Source: a virus. From it: a DNA stretch of 63,031 nt. A program made the translations under genes and the position numbers. Below are positions 1-8,078 of the stretch, in pieces. The notes beneath the pieces are model-generated. The model did no database searches. It saw nothing but the letters and a program-made list of their open reading frames with translations, and had not been told where the DNA came from. The DNA is taken from the IMG/VR virus record IMGVR_UViG_3300031695_000005, positions 1 to 63,031 of that record, one strand, 5' to 3'. How positions within the stretch are numbered: the first letter of the stretch is position 1; each line of letters opens with the position of its first letter.

Positions 1-43
1 TTTACCTGTGAATAATCTATTCTTTTTTGTGTATAGAGATTAA

Positions 44-826
44 TTAAATGGTTATCCATGAATCTGGTATAATGTTATTAGTTGGTTCATTTTTACTAAA
101 CCATTGCTTAGGTCCAACTATTTTTCTATTTGGTTTATTATTTAAATAAGCACCCCACCATGAAAATGAAGAGCTTGAAATTATATTATGTGTACATTTA
201 GATTGTAGGTAAAGTTCTACATAATCCTTTTCATTTTCTATAAAAATAAATTTATCTCCAATAAAGTTTTTCTTACACCATTCTATATCATCACTAAATA
301 TTAAATATTTATTTACATCACCAATAGCAGCTATGCCTTTATTAAAATAATCCATTTCCCTAGCTACATGCAAATCATATTTTAAATAATCACCTCGCCT
401 TACATGAATTGAACATGTTGTATTATTAAATAAGTTATCATACCTTTTGAGTTTATCTTTTACAAAATCAGATGGCTGAAACAAATCTAAAATAAAATCT
501 CTATTAGGAAAGTATTTTTCTGACTGAAAAAAACCATCGTATAAAACATTATCCTTAACTACAAAACCTTCAAAGTGAAAAGGTACATCTATTTTATTAT
601 TAGGAGGATTATTTATTCTATTCCAATTAAATTTTTTAAATATCTTTTGATACTCAAATGCATGCTGTAAATCAGGATTATGATGAATATTTCCATTTAA
701 ATGATTAAAGTTTTGCTCTACGTTCCAATATCCAGTTTGAAAATTATTTGCCTTACCTTCATATTCAACAAAAGCAATCTGAAACATCATATTCCCAATG
801 CCTCCTTTTAATCTACATGTTATCAT
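44..826 (-). CDS. Glycosyltransferase family 11 (alpha-1,2-fucosyltransferase-like)
   Basis: The 260-residue protein has the two hallmarks of GT11 fucosyltransferases. A glycine-rich GGIGNMMFQ start (residues 8-16) opens the first Rossmann-like half. The nucleotide-sugar motif HVRRGDY lies at 141-147, followed by a SSSFSWWGAYLN stretch near 218-229. Length is close to a single-domain GT11 enzyme. The family transfers fucose from GDP-fucose to a glycan; the acceptor cannot be read from sequence. It is the last gene of a four-gene glycosyltransferase run (3652 to 44) that starts after a terminator, so all four probably share a transcript. No signal peptide or membrane segment is visible, which suggests a cytoplasmic enzyme. 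Family assignment is firm, the sugar specificity is inferred. Confidence 0.85.
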   Translation of the reverse strand: MITCRLKGGIGNMMFQIAFVEYEGKANNFQTGYWNVEQNFNHLNGNIHHNPDLQHAFEYQKIFKKFNWNRINNPPNNKIDVPFHFEGFVVKDNVLYDGFFQSEKYFPNRDFILDLFQPSDFVKDKLKRYDNLFNNTTCSIHVRRGDYLKYDLHVAREMDYFNKGIAAIGDVNKYLIFSDDIEWCKKNFIGDKFIFIENEKDYVELYLQSKCTHNIISSSSFSWWGAYLNNKPNRKIVGPKQWFSKNEPTNNIIPDSWITI

Positions 827-833
827 TATTCTT

Positions 834-1523
834 TTATTTTTTAATATTATCTTCTCTCATCATAATGGAATAATCTCTATTGCCATTTTGTACATTACTA
901 AAACTTCTTCTTTGCCATGCCATTGGTGGATGAAATGCATATGAATTAATTAATGGCTGGACCCTTGAAGCTAAATATGTATCTACTGCCGTATAAAAGT
1001 TAGGTTCATTTTCTAAAATTGTATTAATAGCTAAATCATAACAAGTATCTTTTATAGCATAACATGTTGTGGTTATTAATCTTTTACAACCTAATACATT
1101 TGCTGCTACTTTATCAGGAATATATTGACCACCTCTTGTTTCATGTATTCCTCCTAAATATAAAAGATCCCAATCATTAGGTACTTGTTTAACTTGTTGA
1201 CTAAATATACTTTGTAAGTTATCAACAAAATCACAATCATCTTCAATTATTAAAACATTTTTCCAATTATTAGCTTTTGCTAGTTTCCATACATTAATAT
1301 GACTCGCCATACAACCAGCAGCACCTGGCCATGATTCTGGTTTAATATGATTCATTTTATCTTTACCAGGGGTATGGACCCAACCCATAGGATTGTTTGC
1401 TATCGCATCATATCTTTCTACTGCTATACCTGCCCTTTGGCATTGGTGAGATACTTCTTTCCACCTATCAGCTCTATGCTTTAAATTTATACATATAATT
1501 TTATCAAAATAACTATTAATCAT
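834..1523 (-). CDS. Glycosyltransferase family 25 (LPS-type)
   Basis: The protein opens with a beta-strand and INLKHRADRW (residues 12-21), the characteristic start of GT25 enzymes. GCMASH follows at 70-75 and the metal/sugar-binding IEDDCDF at 93-99, which matches the acidic motif of the family. GT25 members usually add galactose or glucose to lipooligosaccharide or to hydroxylysine. At 229 residues it is a normal single-domain member. It sits 7 bp downstream of the DUF115/glycosyltransferase gene and 7 bp upstream of the GT11 gene, so it is translated from the same run. The acceptor may be a host surface glycan or a virion protein; sequence alone does not decide. Confidence 0.87.
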   Translation of the reverse strand: MINSYFDKIICINLKHRADRWKEVSHQCQRAGIAVERYDAIANNPMGWVHTPGKDKMNHIKPESWPGAAGCMASHINVWKLAKANNWKNVLIIEDDCDFVDNLQSIFSQQVKQVPNDWDLLYLGGIHETRGGQYIPDKVAANVLGCKRLITTTCYAIKDTCYDLAINTILENEPNFYTAVDTYLASRVQPLINSYAFHPPMAWQRRSFSNVQNGNRDYSIMMREDNIKK

Positions 1524-1524
1524 A

Positions 1525-3057
1525 TTATTGGTTTAATGTATTAACATCGTTTTTAAATCTCCTGCTTGCCTGGAAATGTTCTATTATAGGATCAGCTGTT
1601 GGATATATATGTTTCATACTATCAAATATAAAAGTATATTCTGGTGGAAGATTCTTTACTGCAAAGGTAGGATCTTCTCCTTTTATTGTATTAATCACAG
1701 TATCTAAATTCCACTGCTCCATCCTAGTTGATGCATTACCTTCATTTATATTAATGTCTCTCCATAATCTACATAATCGTTGTGTCTTGTGATTATTCTC
1801 CATATAAATAGTACCACTTAAACATTCATTTTTTCTCCATTTAAAATCTTGCCATCTTACTGCAATATCACAATTATAATTATTAAATAGAATAGGCATC
1901 TTGTGAAGTACTGCATCGCAGTCAACATATAATAATCTGTGGTTTGGATATTTAATAAGCATATCTAACATAAAGCTAGCTTTAAATCTAGTATTGGCTT
2001 GCCAATTACCTAAAGTATTTACACCTATTATATCTTTTTCTAATCCTAACCTATTTAAGGATTGAATTAAATTCTGAGCCTCTTGTTCATATGGAGTGTT
2101 AACTGTATAATAACCTACCACCATTAAATCTTTTGGTGCATTAACTGGTATTTTACTATTAGGTATTACATTTATTGTTTTATTGTTAGCATGATCTTGG
2201 CTAATTATATCATAAAAAGATTCTGTTTTAATAAAAGGAGATTCAGCTAAAGTACTTTGTGAAGATAAGTTTATAATTTCTTGAGATCCTTTATGAGATT
2301 CTAATGCAGAAAAAAGAATTCTTTTATAATTACCAACACTTTTTCTAAATTGTATTTTATCAAATTCTGTGTATGCTTGGTGGAAATGTGTATGTGCACC
2401 ATCTGATAAATCAAATCCTAATAAGTATATTTTTTTATAACCTAAGAGTAATGCTAATTGAATACCACAATGTCCACTATTGGATCCACTAGCAAAACCA
2501 ACTACATCATTACTAAAACCTTCTATATTATTTGATTCTATAATGCCATTACATTTATGGAGATCTTCATACTCAAGCCCTCTTGTATCTGTAATCATAC
2601 CATCTTTTAATTCCATATAAGGATGAGTCATATTAGCTACAAAATATACATGCTGTGTTTTTTGTCTAATCGATTCAATTGGTAATGTTCCTTTTGCAAA
2701 GTATGAATAATCTGTGGTTATAAAATATTTTGGGTTTTGAATGTATTCAACAGTTTTATTAATTGCAATAGTATCAAAGCCTGATAATAAATTAAAATCA
2801 AATCCACTCAACGAAGGACCTCCACCTACAACAAAACATATGTCATTAGTTATTGCTGGTAACTGATGAGCTTGTAAAAAAGAAATTGGAACTGGTAATG
2901 GAACTAATAAAGGATCCCTCCTAATTCTTTGTGAATGATTTGTAACTTTACTATGAGTCCCATCAGCTCTAACAGTTACTCTAGGAAATTGTTTCTTTTG
3001 ATCACCATAAGATTGTGGTTCATGAACAATTCTTTTTATACTTCTTCTACTTATCAT
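1525..3057 (-). CDS. Two-domain protein: DUF115/MptE-like domain plus DxD glycosyltransferase domain
   Basis: The 510-residue product combines two folds. Residues about 70-280 contain GGGPSL (78-83), FDFNLLSGFDTIAINK and, near 189-216, GSNSGH plus LLGFDL, the pattern of the DUF115/MptE-like family found in flagellin-glycosylation and related proteins. Residues about 310-510 look like a GT-A glycosyltransferase with DCD at 379-381 in LLYVDCDAVL. The N-terminal 14 residues (RRSIKRIVHEP core) closely match the start of the lone plus-strand gene at 39161, a second DUF115 protein that lacks the transferase half. The gene begins 1 bp after the GT29-like gene stops, so translation is probably coupled. 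Role in glycan building is inferred; the exact reaction is unknown. Confidence 0.75.
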   Translation of the reverse strand: MISRRSIKRIVHEPQSYGDQKKQFPRVTVRADGTHSKVTNHSQRIRRDPLLVPLPVPISFLQAHQLPAITNDICFVVGGGPSLSGFDFNLLSGFDTIAINKTVEYIQNPKYFITTDYSYFAKGTLPIESIRQKTQHVYFVANMTHPYMELKDGMITDTRGLEYEDLHKCNGIIESNNIEGFSNDVVGFASGSNSGHCGIQLALLLGYKKIYLLGFDLSDGAHTHFHQAYTEFDKIQFRKSVGNYKRILFSALESHKGSQEIINLSSQSTLAESPFIKTESFYDIISQDHANNKTINVIPNSKIPVNAPKDLMVVGYYTVNTPYEQEAQNLIQSLNRLGLEKDIIGVNTLGNWQANTRFKASFMLDMLIKYPNHRLLYVDCDAVLHKMPILFNNYNCDIAVRWQDFKWRKNECLSGTIYMENNHKTQRLCRLWRDININEGNASTRMEQWNLDTVINTIKGEDPTFAVKNLPPEYTFIFDSMKHIYPTADPIIEHFQASRRFKNDVNTLNQ

Positions 3058-3058
3058 T

Positions 3059-3652
3059 TTAAAATGTTATTTTATTATTATACAACGTAGAATATAAACT
3101 TGTCTTTTCAGGATTACGATATCGTTTAAAAAATAAATTCTCCTTAGGTCCATCATGATCAGTAACATGTAAATGCCCTAATGGATTTCTACTTTTTGTT
3201 GAGCTTTGGAAAAAGTCAAAACCTATTAAATCTAATTGTAAAAAATCACATTGAGTATTAAAGAAATTAAAAGTACTAATTCCAGTAGAAGGTTTAGTAG
3301 AACCTAAATTAGATTTAAGAGTATGGTATATTGATGGATCTATATTATAGGAATTAAAATAAGATAATTTATCACTCCATATAATTGGACTTAAAATGTA
3401 ATCTACTTTATTATCTTTAACAATATTACCTACTCTATCTGCAGACTTAATACCCATAGAAAGTATATTTGTTTTACTTCCTATAGAATCTTTATAATCT
3501 TGTGTTTGTAAATAACCGCTATTAATTCTTACTACAATATCATAAGCATCTATTAATTCTCCATGATTACTTTGGAGTAAACCAGATGAATTACCTACTA
3601 TAATAATTTTCTTTCCTTTGCAATATTGTTTTATGCTTTCTAAGGATACCAT
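3059..3652 (-). CDS. GT29/sialyltransferase-like protein
   Basis: This 197-residue protein begins with KIIIVGNSSGLL (about 15-26), followed by DIVVRINSGYL and, further on, STGISTFNFF and IDLIGFDFF-like segments. This order (an L-motif-like nucleotide-binding start, then a PSTG small motif) resembles bacterial and phage proteins placed in glycosyltransferase family 29. It also shares the GN/GG-S start and LIGFD strand with the DUF115 proteins, so it could belong to that wider group. It is the first gene of the four-gene glycan operon. A terminator lies just upstream (3683-3710) and the leader contains an AATATATAATAC box, so transcription of the operon probably starts there. Substrate unknown. 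Confidence 0.6.
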   Translation of the reverse strand: MVSLESIKQYCKGKKIIIVGNSSGLLQSNHGELIDAYDIVVRINSGYLQTQDYKDSIGSKTNILSMGIKSADRVGNIVKDNKVDYILSPIIWSDKLSYFNSYNIDPSIYHTLKSNLGSTKPSTGISTFNFFNTQCDFLQLDLIGFDFFQSSTKSRNPLGHLHVTDHDGPKENLFFKRYRNPEKTSLYSTLYNNKITF

Positions 3653-3682
3653 TTTAATACGATTTGTATTATATATTAAACT

Positions 3683-3710
3683 AAAAAAGACCCCATAAAT
3701 GGGGCCTTTT
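3683..3710 (-). terminator. Intrinsic terminator after the 3730-3996 gene
   Basis: An eight-base-pair inverted repeat (gaccccat, 2-nt loop, atggggcc; 3689-3706) is followed on the minus strand by six T residues. It separates the Hsp20-side operon from the glycosyltransferase operon. The plus-strand side also has four T residues, so it could act weakly in both directions. Confidence 0.85.
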
Positions 3711-3729
3711 AATTACTTGTGTAAATTAA

Positions 3730-3996
3730 TTACTCTCCAACTTTAGTCATTACTGGTTCTGCTGGTGTATCTCCATTTACAATAGGATCAGACTCAGTTC
3801 CTTCTTCTCCTTCTGGAGTTGGTGGAACGAATATTTTAATAGCTTTTGAAATAATCTCAGCATCTTCTAATGTATACGCGCCTTTTCCTTGTGCTATCCT
3901 AACAGCTTGAATTAAAACATTTAATGCTTGCTGACCAGTAAAATCACCTGTTGGGTTTACTTCTTCTGGGTTTTGGTTTTCTTGATTGTTATCCAT
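3730..3996 (-). CDS. Small acidic protein of unknown function
   Basis: An 88-residue protein that I do not recognise. It has a polar N-terminus rich in Asn, Glu and Pro, a short amphipathic helix-like centre (ALNVLIQAVRIAQGKGAYTL, then EDAEIISKAIKIF) and an acidic, proline-rich tail. The centre looks like a coiled or helical oligomerisation segment similar to those in small phage head or scaffold-associated proteins, but that is only an impression. It is the last gene before a strong terminator (3683-3710) and follows the Hsp20 gene by 63 bp. Confidence 0.6.
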   Translation of the reverse strand: MDNNQENQNPEEVNPTGDFTGQQALNVLIQAVRIAQGKGAYTLEDAEIISKAIKIFVPPTPEGEEGTESDPIVNGDTPAEPVMTKVGE

Positions 3997-4059
3997 GTTA
4001 ACGTGTTTTGATTTTATTTTAAAATATTTATTATTATATATCGTAATTTCTATTTAGTT

Positions 4060-4458
4060 TCACTTTACATCTATAAAACTTTCAGTATCTTCTTTAATAG
4101 GTAATGTTAATGTTAACACACCATTTTCAACCTTTGCTTTAATCTTTTTTGTATTAACATCCTTTGGTAAAGTAAAGAGTTTATCAAATGAACCTAACCA
4201 TATATTATCTTCGTTAGTAGAAATAATGCTTAATTCACCTTTTACCATTTTAACCTTTAGGTCTTCTTTAGTAAATCCTGGAACTGCCATTTCTAATGTC
4301 CAATCTTTTTCGTTTTTAATACAATGATATCCTTTAGATGGTTTAGTAAAGAAATTTTCAAAATCATCCCAAAAAGGATCTTTTAATAAATTATCAATAT
4401 TATCATTAATTCTTCTTGCTTGTGCAACGGGTTTAAATCCGTTTAAAAATGTGTACAT
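4060..4458 (-). CDS. hsp20: Hsp20/alpha-crystallin small heat-shock protein
   Basis: The 132-residue protein has a complete alpha-crystallin domain. It begins after a short N-terminal arm with the DPFWDDFENFF segment, continues with the strands around LEMAVPGFTKEDLKVKMVKGEL, and ends with the signature VENGVLTLTLP before an acidic IxV-like tail. Small heat-shock proteins hold unfolding proteins in an ATP-independent way; homologues are common in T4-like marine phages. Together with the GroES-like, cyclophilin and thioredoxin genes it suggests the phage supports folding of its own products. The 116-bp gap upstream holds a TATAAT-like hexamer but no convincing full promoter. Confidence 0.9.
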   Translation of the reverse strand: MYTFLNGFKPVAQARRINDNIDNLLKDPFWDDFENFFTKPSKGYHCIKNEKDWTLEMAVPGFTKEDLKVKMVKGELSIISTNEDNIWLGSFDKLFTLPKDVNTKKIKAKVENGVLTLTLPIKEDTESFIDVK

Positions 4459-4574
4459 ATTATTTAGTTTTTTATTAAAATAAAGATTCGTTTCCTTATT
4501 TAATATATTATACTGAAAAAACCGTGCAACAATGAGATTTCTGACATATTGTCTACTTTTTTACTTTTGCTATG

Positions 4575-4958
4575 TCAAGATGACCTTTTTTTACCACCAT
4601 GATATTCATAACCATGACCTTCTGTTATTAATGTTTGATTAACATCCCACTGAACACCATCAGCATCCATAACATAAATCTGACCTAATATTCTACCATA
4701 TTTACCTACACCCTCAGACTTAATTCTAAACATTCCTGGTTTACTACTGACTTCATTTAATAAGACCTTTAATCTCTCTTTAGCAGCTAGTCCTTTTTTC
4801 TTTTCATCTAAATCTCTAGTTCTGCTTTCCCATGTATCTATACCAGAAAACCTAATTCTTTTAAAAATCCAAATGTCAAAACCAACATCTATCATTGCAT
4901 CAATAGTGTCACCATCTATAACCCTATCAAGTTTTCCTCTGTAAATATATTTGTTCAT
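4575..4958 (-). CDS. Staphylococcal-nuclease-like (thermonuclease family) protein
   Basis: The 127-residue protein matches the SNase fold: VIDGDTIDAMIDVGFDIW at the N-terminus (residues about 13-30), IRFSGIDTWESRTRD carrying the conserved Arg and Asp/Glu region, then GLAAKERLKVLL, and GKYGRILGQIYV. These correspond to the family's catalytic Arg, Asp and Glu segments. No signal peptide is visible, unlike secreted nucleases, so it would act in the cytoplasm, possibly in host DNA or RNA breakdown. It precedes the DUF5675 gene product on the transcript by 17 bp in the reverse order (4976 gene is upstream). Family call is firm; the biological target is inferred. Confidence 0.85.
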   Translation of the reverse strand: MNKYIYRGKLDRVIDGDTIDAMIDVGFDIWIFKRIRFSGIDTWESRTRDLDEKKKGLAAKERLKVLLNEVSSKPGMFRIKSEGVGKYGRILGQIYVMDADGVQWDVNQTLITEGHGYEYHGGKKRSS

Positions 4959-4975
4959 GTTTTCTTTTATTTTTA

Positions 4976-5440
4976 TTAGCTAAAGTCTATGTATTCAACC
5001 TTAACTTCTTTACCTTCTTCAATAGCCTTAGCTATTTGTGGATATACTCTTTTATAAGCTGTTGTAGATGATCCAATAAATCCTTCCTTAGTTATATTTT
5101 GTTGAGAAGTATCTCCTAACAGAAGACAACCTGATGTATGTTCATCAGTGTTACCAGTATGCCAAAGAATATATTTAAATCCAGGTACATCTTGTACATG
5201 AATCATTCCTTTATGCATTGACCCATATCTTTTATCGTATTTTGAATTAAATCCTCCTTCGGTTCTTAACTTTAAAGTATATGTTCCTTTTGGTATTCTG
5301 GTTTCATGCATTACTTTTACTTCCCTATACTCATCTTCAAGGGTAAAACATAAAAACTTTCTACAATTATCTGTTACATCAAATAACATACCTAATGTAG
5401 AATCACTATGTGAGCTAAATCTTAATACTTCTAATTTCAT
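4976..5440 (-). CDS. DUF5675-like protein (possible cell-wall enzyme)
   Basis: This 154-residue protein resembles the DUF5675 family seen in many phages of Gram-negative bacteria. Visible features are LCFTLEDEYREVKVMHETRIPKGTY, a Gly/Lys-rich middle and the segment ILWHTGNTDEHTSGCLLLG. The HxGN...SGCLLLG arrangement, with a His upstream of a Ser-Gly-Cys, is reminiscent of the YkuD L,D-transpeptidase active site, so an action on peptidoglycan is possible. No signal sequence is present. It could serve in lysis or in infection, but no experimental role is known to me. It lies 9 bp after the thioredoxin stop codon. Confidence 0.65.
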   Translation of the reverse strand: MKLEVLRFSSHSDSTLGMLFDVTDNCRKFLCFTLEDEYREVKVMHETRIPKGTYTLKLRTEGGFNSKYDKRYGSMHKGMIHVQDVPGFKYILWHTGNTDEHTSGCLLLGDTSQQNITKEGFIGSSTTAYKRVYPQIAKAIEEGKEVKVEYIDFS

Positions 5441-5449
5441 TTTAATTTT

Positions 5450-5716
5450 TTATTTTACTAATTCTAATAGTTGAGCTAAAGTTTGTGTACCTAATTTTCT
5501 CTCTATTTGCTCGCCATCCTTTAAAACAATAAAGCATGGGATACTACGTACCCCATACTTTTGTGCTATATCAGATTCAGAATCAACATTTACCTTTTGA
5601 ACAGTAACAGAAGACTTTTCTTTAAATTCTTCTACTATTGATTTCATTGCTTTACAAGGACCACACCAATCAGCTGAAAATTGAATAAGTACTGTTCCTT
5701 TTTTTTGAATCTCCAT
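5450..5716 (-). CDS. Thioredoxin
   Basis: An 88-residue compact thioredoxin with VLIQFSADWCGPCKAM (active-site WCGPC at about 17-21), the VNVDSESDIAQKYGVRSIPCFIVLKDGEQIERKLG segment that includes the cis-proline loop (SIPCF). It is shorter than bacterial thioredoxin (about 108), lacking part of the first helix, which is usual for phage versions. It could reduce ribonucleotide reductase or other disulfides; no reductase gene is in this window. It lies between phoH and the DUF5675 gene with spacings of 13 and 9 bp. Confidence 0.92.
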   Translation of the reverse strand: MEIQKKGTVLIQFSADWCGPCKAMKSIVEEFKEKSSVTVQKVNVDSESDIAQKYGVRSIPCFIVLKDGEQIERKLGTQTLAQLLELVK

Positions 5717-5729
5717 AATTTTAATTTAG

Positions 5730-6440
5730 TTATTTATTCTTAGATTTTGTTCTTTTATAATTTTCTTCTTCATAGACTTCAATTAAATCATCTACAATTG
5801 GATCTCTGTGATTATGTAATAATGTAAGAGAAGATAGATTTTTTATTTTAGATGATTGGTTGTACAAAAATCTAAAACCTGATTCGCTCTTACCTTTTAA
5901 ATCAACTTGACCATCATCACCACATATAATCATCTTAGATCTTAAACCAACCCTGGTTACAATCATTTCCATTTGATCATTAGTTACGTTTTGAGCCTCG
6001 TCAACTATAACACAACTATCAACAAAGGTTCGGCCTCTCATAAATGAAACTGGTACAATTTCTATTTGTCCACTTTCTATATAAGGTTGTACTCTATCTT
6101 TTCCATATAAACTATACATGTTTTGATAAATTGGTTGTACCCATGGATCCATCTTGGCATGTAAATCACCAGGTAAAAATCCAATTTCTTCTTTTGAAAC
6201 TGTTGGTCTTGTTATAATTATCTTTTCATAATTTCTTCTAAATAATCCATCTAAAGCAACTTGGCATGCTAATAGTGTTTTTCCAGATCCAGCCTTACCT
6301 GCTAATAATGTAATTGTGTTTGTTAATATTACATCCTTTGCTAGTTTCTGTTCTTCATTTAGTTTTAATTTAAATGTTATTGGATTTTTAGGTTTTCTCT
6401 TTTCACGGAAAACTTCATCATCGTAAGTATGTGCAGGCAT
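5730..6440 (-). CDS. phoH: PhoH-like ATPase
   Basis: The 236-residue protein contains the Walker A loop GKAGSGKT (48-55), the ITRPTV segment, the DEAQN Walker B motif (147-151), and a later GDDGQVDL motif. This order is typical of the PhoH family, an ATPase related to RNA/DNA helicases and very common in marine phages. Its exact function is unresolved; RNA metabolism or phosphate-stress related roles have been proposed. The length is near the usual minimal PhoH domain. The gene is 13 bp upstream of thioredoxin. Confidence 0.9.
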   Translation of the reverse strand: MPAHTYDDEVFREKRKPKNPITFKLKLNEEQKLAKDVILTNTITLLAGKAGSGKTLLACQVALDGLFRRNYEKIIITRPTVSKEEIGFLPGDLHAKMDPWVQPIYQNMYSLYGKDRVQPYIESGQIEIVPVSFMRGRTFVDSCVIVDEAQNVTNDQMEMIVTRVGLRSKMIICGDDGQVDLKGKSESGFRFLYNQSSKIKNLSSLTLLHNHRDPIVDDLIEVYEEENYKRTKSKNK

Positions 6441-6492
6441 ATTCTTATTTTATTTTTAACCTTTCAACAGGTTATGCTAAAAGATTATGATT

Positions 6493-7248
6493 TTATCCCC
6501 TTACAAAAGGTCTTGAAGTCAATGCTGGCTTCACTACTTTATTAGAAGGTGATACATTGCTTGTTGGTATCACTATAGGATCTCCAACGGGGGTAATATG
6601 CGCTGCTTGAATTGGCTCTTCTACAATATCGGCAACTGCATTATCAGTATTAACTGTCTCAGGTGCGATTTGTACTTCTCCAATTGTTGCAGGAAAGTGT
6701 TTTTCTGAATTTTTTAGAATATCAATATCTGCTGACGGTTCAGTTATGGTTTCTTTAATTAAAACTTCATCACTAACATATGCAGTTGGTTGATTAGCAT
6801 CAGTATCTTCAGGTCTAATATAATCAACTAATGATTTAATAAATCCTAATGCAATCAGAGGTAGTATAGCACCACTCACTATTGCTAAAATTCTTTTTTG
6901 GTATATTGGTTCTGCCTCTTCTAATCCAAATAATTCAATCCATCCCATATAGTTTTCTAAATTAATAAAAGCATGAAATGAGTTTGCCATCATTTGAAAT
7001 GAAGTTAATAATAAAAATAAACCCCAAACCATTGTTTTGTTTGTTTTATCTAAAATAATAATAGCAGCAAGAGAAGCGGCTGCTCCTATTTCAAATCCGA
7101 TTGCTAATGACCATGACATTAAACCATCATGGCTTAAGTCAAAAAATGCAACGGAGTTTATCATTGATATTGTAGCTACTAAGAAGTAAAGGCTACAGAA
7201 TATACTGATAATTGAAATGTGTAATAATCTTTCTTTTAATGTATTCAT
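6493..7248 (-). CDS. Membrane protein with four predicted transmembrane helices
   Basis: I do not recognise this 251-residue protein. Four hydrophobic stretches are visible: about residues 10-33, 45-66, 73-92 and 122-144. The rest, from about 150, is a polar, Pro/Thr/Glu-rich tail ending in RPFVRG. There is a short amphipathic loop with NYMGWIELFG between helices 3 and 4. The topology suggests an inner-membrane protein with a cytoplasmic or periplasmic tail. It might affect host membrane physiology or superinfection; there is no motif that decides. It starts 14 bp after the stop of the Cys-rich gene and ends 52 bp before phoH. Confidence 0.7.
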   Translation of the reverse strand: MNTLKERLLHISIISIFCSLYFLVATISMINSVAFFDLSHDGLMSWSLAIGFEIGAAASLAAIIILDKTNKTMVWGLFLLLTSFQMMANSFHAFINLENYMGWIELFGLEEAEPIYQKRILAIVSGAILPLIALGFIKSLVDYIRPEDTDANQPTAYVSDEVLIKETITEPSADIDILKNSEKHFPATIGEVQIAPETVNTDNAVADIVEEPIQAAHITPVGDPIVIPTSNVSPSNKVVKPALTSRPFVRG

Positions 7249-7262
7249 AATGTTAAAGCTTT

Positions 7263-7781
7263 TTAAGAACAGCCATCAGCACAACCATTTGTGTGAATTC
7301 GTGATGGTGTTATTCTAGCAACCTGTAAACAAGGTATACCAGATGTTTCCGATGTACCAGCGGTTGTTAATTCGGTTAATAAAATTTCGGCAAATATACC
7401 ACTTGGGCTTGTTTTGGTACAGGCAGGATCTAAACATAATCTAACCAGACCTTTATTAACAATTTTTTGTGCTGAGTTTGTATATTGTAAGATGGTCATT
7501 AATAATCCTTTACACCCAGTAGGAATAGCTGGCCACCAAAAATTAGCTACTGTACAATCAAATTCATTATACAACATAATTTGAATTTCAGTATAAGTAG
7601 TTAAGTCGAGAGGTAATCCTGCTTTATCAAAAAACTGTATATCAATACAGCCATTAGTTCCTTGCATTATTACAAGAACACAATCAACTTGAGCGATAAT
7701 TCTACCACATAAAGTTAATGCACATTTTGGATCTCCGTTTGCTGGTGTTGGTACTCCAGGTATTATAGGTGTATTAGCCAC
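7263..7781 (-). CDS. Cysteine-rich protein of unknown function, possibly virion-associated
   Basis: A 172-residue protein with about eleven cysteines, spaced as CALTLCG near the start, CTV, GCKG, LCLDPACTK, and CADGC at the C-terminus. The middle (IDIQFFDKAGLPLDLTTYTEIQIMLYNEFD) looks like a beta-rich Ig-like or baseplate-upper-protein (BppU)-like sandwich seen in phage receptor-binding structures. A second Cys-rich protein with DCGGVDGC and CCDGG motifs is at 33264-35294, a clear virion-type protein, so a structural role is plausible. No signal peptide is visible. It directly precedes the four-helix membrane protein on the transcript. Confidence 0.6.
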   Translation of the reverse strand: MANTPIIPGVPTPANGDPKCALTLCGRIIAQVDCVLVIMQGTNGCIDIQFFDKAGLPLDLTTYTEIQIMLYNEFDCTVANFWWPAIPTGCKGLLMTILQYTNSAQKIVNKGLVRLCLDPACTKTSPSGIFAEILLTELTTAGTSETSGIPCLQVARITPSRIHTNGCADGCS

Positions 7782-7783
7782 AT

Positions 7784-8071
7784 TTAGTTATCTTTTTCTT
7801 CTAGTGCATTGATAGAAATTCTTTCTTTATCAGAAATTTCTTCAATTCTTAGAGTTTTCCAAGCCGGTACTTCTTTAATAAGTTTAATCATTTCGGCTTC
7901 ATTAATTAATTGTGAAGCTAATGTATCAATCTCAGCATTCATTATTCGTTGTTCTTTTTTAATTAATCCTACCTCAGAATCAATACTGCATGATTTAAAA
8001 TAAGATAATAGTAATAATACGATAATTACCTTAATACCATGATCTGCAAAAAATTTGTTAAATGTATTCAT
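7784..8071 (-). CDS. Small single-span membrane protein
   Basis: I chose the start at 8071 (MNTFNKFF) instead of the longer in-frame start at 8233. The upstream extension lies entirely inside the 8079-8372 gene in another frame, whereas the ATG at 8071 follows that gene's stop by 7 bp and is preceded by the usual A-rich leader. The resulting 95-residue product has one hydrophobic helix (about residues 13-24), an FKSC sequence just after it, and a charged helical C-terminus with coiled-coil character. It resembles small spanin- or holin-type membrane proteins in layout, but nothing specific is conserved. Confidence 0.6.
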   Translation of the reverse strand: MNTFNKFFADHGIKVIIVLLLLSYFKSCSIDSEVGLIKKEQRIMNAEIDTLASQLINEAEMIKLIKEVPAWKTLRIEEISDKERISINALEEKDN

Positions 8072-8078
8072 TTGTTTA

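Noticed and set aside
1-43. End of the window before the GT11 stop codon
   Set aside because: Too short to assign; no start codon with a leader on the minus strand is visible.
4500-4560. TATAAT hexamer with a possible TTG-like -35 upstream of Hsp20
   Set aside because: The spacing is 11-14 bp, too short for a sigma-70 promoter, and the Bacteroidota consensus is absent.
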